Assembly (NCBI GenBank): GCA_020061995.1 | Contig: JAGUXE010000364.1 | Span: forward strand, 1 to 26,092 | DNA: 26,092 bases | Direction of reading: 5' to 3' | DNA from: Ignavibacteriales bacterium | GTDB taxonomy: Bacteria; Bacteroidota; Ignavibacteria; Ignavibacteriales; Ignavibacteriaceae | In this document: one piece after another, positions 25,015 through 26,092 of the stretch | Numbering within the stretch: the stretch's first letter is position 1 | How the letters are laid out: each line of letters opens with the position of its first letter | Notes under the pieces: generated by a model | Databases searched by the model: none | The model's input: only the letters and a program-made list of their open reading frames with translations | Told to the model about the DNA's origin: nothing | Translations under genes and position numbers: made by a program

Positions 25015-25965
25015 ATGCCAAAAATTGTTTTAGAATTAGAAAAACCTATACTTGAACTTGAACAAAAAGTTCAAGAGATGAAAAAACTTGGTGAAAGTAT
25101 AGACCTGAAAAAAGAAATTAATTCGCTCGAAGAAAAGCTCGAGAAAATGCGAACCGATATATATAAAAATTTAACAAGGTGGCAAAAAGTTCAAATCGCC
25201 CGACACCCGGAACGCCCATATACACTAGATTATATTGAGATGATGACTACAGATTTTGTTGAACTTCACGGTGACAGGAGTTTCAAAGATGATAAAGCTG
25301 TAGTGGGAGGTTTTGCTATGCTCGAGAATGAACCAGTAATGATAATTGGTACGCAAAAGGGTCGCGACACTAAGCAAAATTTATATAGAAACTTCGGTAT
25401 GCCGAATCCAGAAGGTTATCGAAAAGCTCTGCGATTGATGAAATTAGCAGCTAAATTCAAGCGTCCGATAATAACGATGCTCGATACGCCAGGCGCATAT
25501 CCTGGACTTGAAGCTGAGGAGCGTGGACAAGCCGAAGCAATCGCCCGCAACCTGATCGAGATGTCGCACATGCCGACTCCAATGATTGTTACGATAATCG
25601 GCGAAGGAGCATCTGGCGGAGCACTAGGAATCGGTATGGGTGATAGAGTATTAATGCTGGAAAATTGTTGGTTTTCGGTAATTGCACCGGAATCATGTTC
25701 AAGTATACTGTGGCGGAGTTGGGAACACAAAGAAAAAGCTGCCGAAGCATTAAAATTAACTGCCGAAGATCTGTTGGAAAACGGAATCATCGACCGCATC
25801 GTCCCTGAACCATTGGGTGGCGCACATCGAGATCCTTCAAAAGCTGCATCAATTTTAAAAGAAATTTTATTGGAAGAAATTAAAAAACTCAAAAAGATTC
25901 CACTCGTTAAATTGATAGAAAAAAGAATAGAAAAATATTCTAAGATGGGCGAGTGGGAAGAATAA
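25015..25965 (+). CDS. accA: Acetyl-CoA carboxylase carboxyltransferase subunit alpha
   Basis: AccA with AccD transfers carbon dioxide from biotin to acetyl-CoA, giving malonyl-CoA for fatty acid synthesis in the cytoplasm. The 316-residue length is normal. Visible signatures are the helical N-terminus ([14 protein letters not shown]), [58 protein letters not shown], the oxyanion-forming [16 protein letters not shown] and [13 protein letters not shown], and [12 protein letters not shown]. It begins 2 bases after the polysaccharide cluster ends, so it may be read through from it, though its role is housekeeping. What follows it in the window, a copy of the batC tail, is suspect. Confidence 0.97.
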   Translation: MPKIVLELEKPILELEQKVQEMKKLGESIDLKKEINSLEEKLEKMRTDIYKNLTRWQKVQIARHPERPYTLDYIEMMTTDFVELHGDRSFKDDKAVVGGFAMLENEPVMIIGTQKGRDTKQNLYRNFGMPNPEGYRKALRLMKLAAKFKRPIITMLDTPGAYPGLEAEERGQAEAIARNLIEMSHMPTPMIVTIIGEGASGGALGIGMGDRVLMLENCWFSVIAPESCSSILWRSWEHKEKAAEALKLTAEDLLENGIIDRIVPEPLGGAHRDPSKAASILKEILLEEIKKLKKIPLVKLIEKRIEKYSKMGEWEE

Positions 25966-25988
25966 GAACAGATTGAACAACTTGGAAA

Positions 25989-26092
25989 CAAGGAGAAGAT
26001 GCTGAACGAATGTTAGAAGCGCTCAAGAATGAAGAGAAAGATGTGCAGAAAAAGTTGAAGAAGAAAGCGCCAGCACGGATCTCAATTGAGAA
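25989..26092 (+). CDS. Second copy of the BatC-like tail (partial, no start)
   Basis: In the frame of codon CAA 25989 the peptide reads QGEDAERMLEALKNEEKD and on, running off the window. EDAERMLEALKNEEK is what a BatC-like C-terminus should look like just before the window's first base. The frame is closed upstream by TGA at 25974-25976 and has no start codon. Bases 26008-26092 equal bases 1-85. This is either a true gene fragment beside accA or the product of an assembly join. Confidence 0.55.
26008..26092 (+). repeat. Right copy of the 85-bp terminal direct repeat
   Basis: Identical to bases 1-85. It begins 42 bases after the accA stop codon and reaches the last base of the window. A contig whose ends overlap exactly is commonly either a circle or a graph closed falsely on a repeat; housekeeping content here makes a 26-kb replicon unlikely. 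Confidence 0.95.

Noticed and set aside
25416..25991. A 191-codon minus-strand open frame opposite accA
   Set aside because: It is a mirror of the strongly conserved accA coding region; the translation is low-complexity and there is no start context.
1..26092. A complete small circular plasmid or phage-like element
   Set aside because: The end overlap suggests a circle, but no replication, partition, mobilisation or phage gene is present, and accA and bat genes are chromosomal.
1..26092. The 85-bp end repeats as terminal repeats of a transposon
   Set aside because: They are direct, lie within a coding tail, and no transposase is found; an assembly overlap or gene fragment explains them better.

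Overview
The window looks like a chromosomal piece of a Gram-negative bacterium of the Bacteroidota/Ignavibacteriota (FCB) side of the tree. That placement is an inference from the Bat (Bacteroides aerotolerance) genes, the outer-membrane Wza-type exporter, the low-GC sequence, start sites often lacking a Shine-Dalgarno, and many short palindromic repeats in and between genes. No rRNA, tRNA, CRISPR array, transposase or replication gene was seen.

Layout. (1) 1-2897: the last 30 codons of a batC-like gene, then batD and batE. The batD frame starts inside a palindrome-rich repeat. (2) 2898-6221: a worn region holding a minus-strand remnant of a type II DNA methyltransferase (2890-3564), one intact secreted beta-propeller/transglutaminase-like protein (3775-5400), and a pile of gene remnants (5428-6014) containing pieces of a DegT-type aminotransferase and of an NtrC-type regulator. 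(3) 6222-25012: a one-direction cluster for a surface polysaccharide made by the Wzx/Wzy route. It has two near-identical promoter-like sites in front, then nucleotide-sugar genes (RmlC-like, rmlB), the Wza-type exporter, a Wzz-type chain-length protein, a Wzy/WaaL-type polymerase or ligase, a Wzx flippase, three GT4 and one GT2 glycosyltransferases, a methyltransferase, a large phosphoglycosyl transferase fusion, a WbpE/DegT-type aminotransferase, a polyprenol-phosphate-mannose-synthase-like GT2 and a second fusion (GT2 plus a degenerate phosphoglycosyl transferase). (4) 25015-25965: accA of fatty acid synthesis, followed by a second copy of the batC tail.

How the genes work together. The 830-residue fusion (18650-21142) probably loads the first sugar-phosphate on undecaprenyl phosphate. 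The GTs extend it, Wzx flips it, the Wzy-like protein polymerises it under control of the Wzz-like protein, and the Wza-like protein passes it outward. rmlB with the RmlC-like protein and the aminotransferase supply modified sugars. rmlA and rmlD are not in the window.

The most unusual points are: a single chain joining a polytopic (WecA/MraY-type) and a monotopic (WbaP-type) phosphoglycosyl transferase, both with their catalytic motifs; a GT2 joined to a WbaP-like module that has lost the catalytic Asp-Glu pair; a 60-bp palindrome-bounded insert that adds exactly 20 codons to the aminotransferase gene; a batD reading frame that runs through a mobile-looking repeat; and an exact 85-bp repeat at the two window ends, which makes the window ends suspect as an assembly join.
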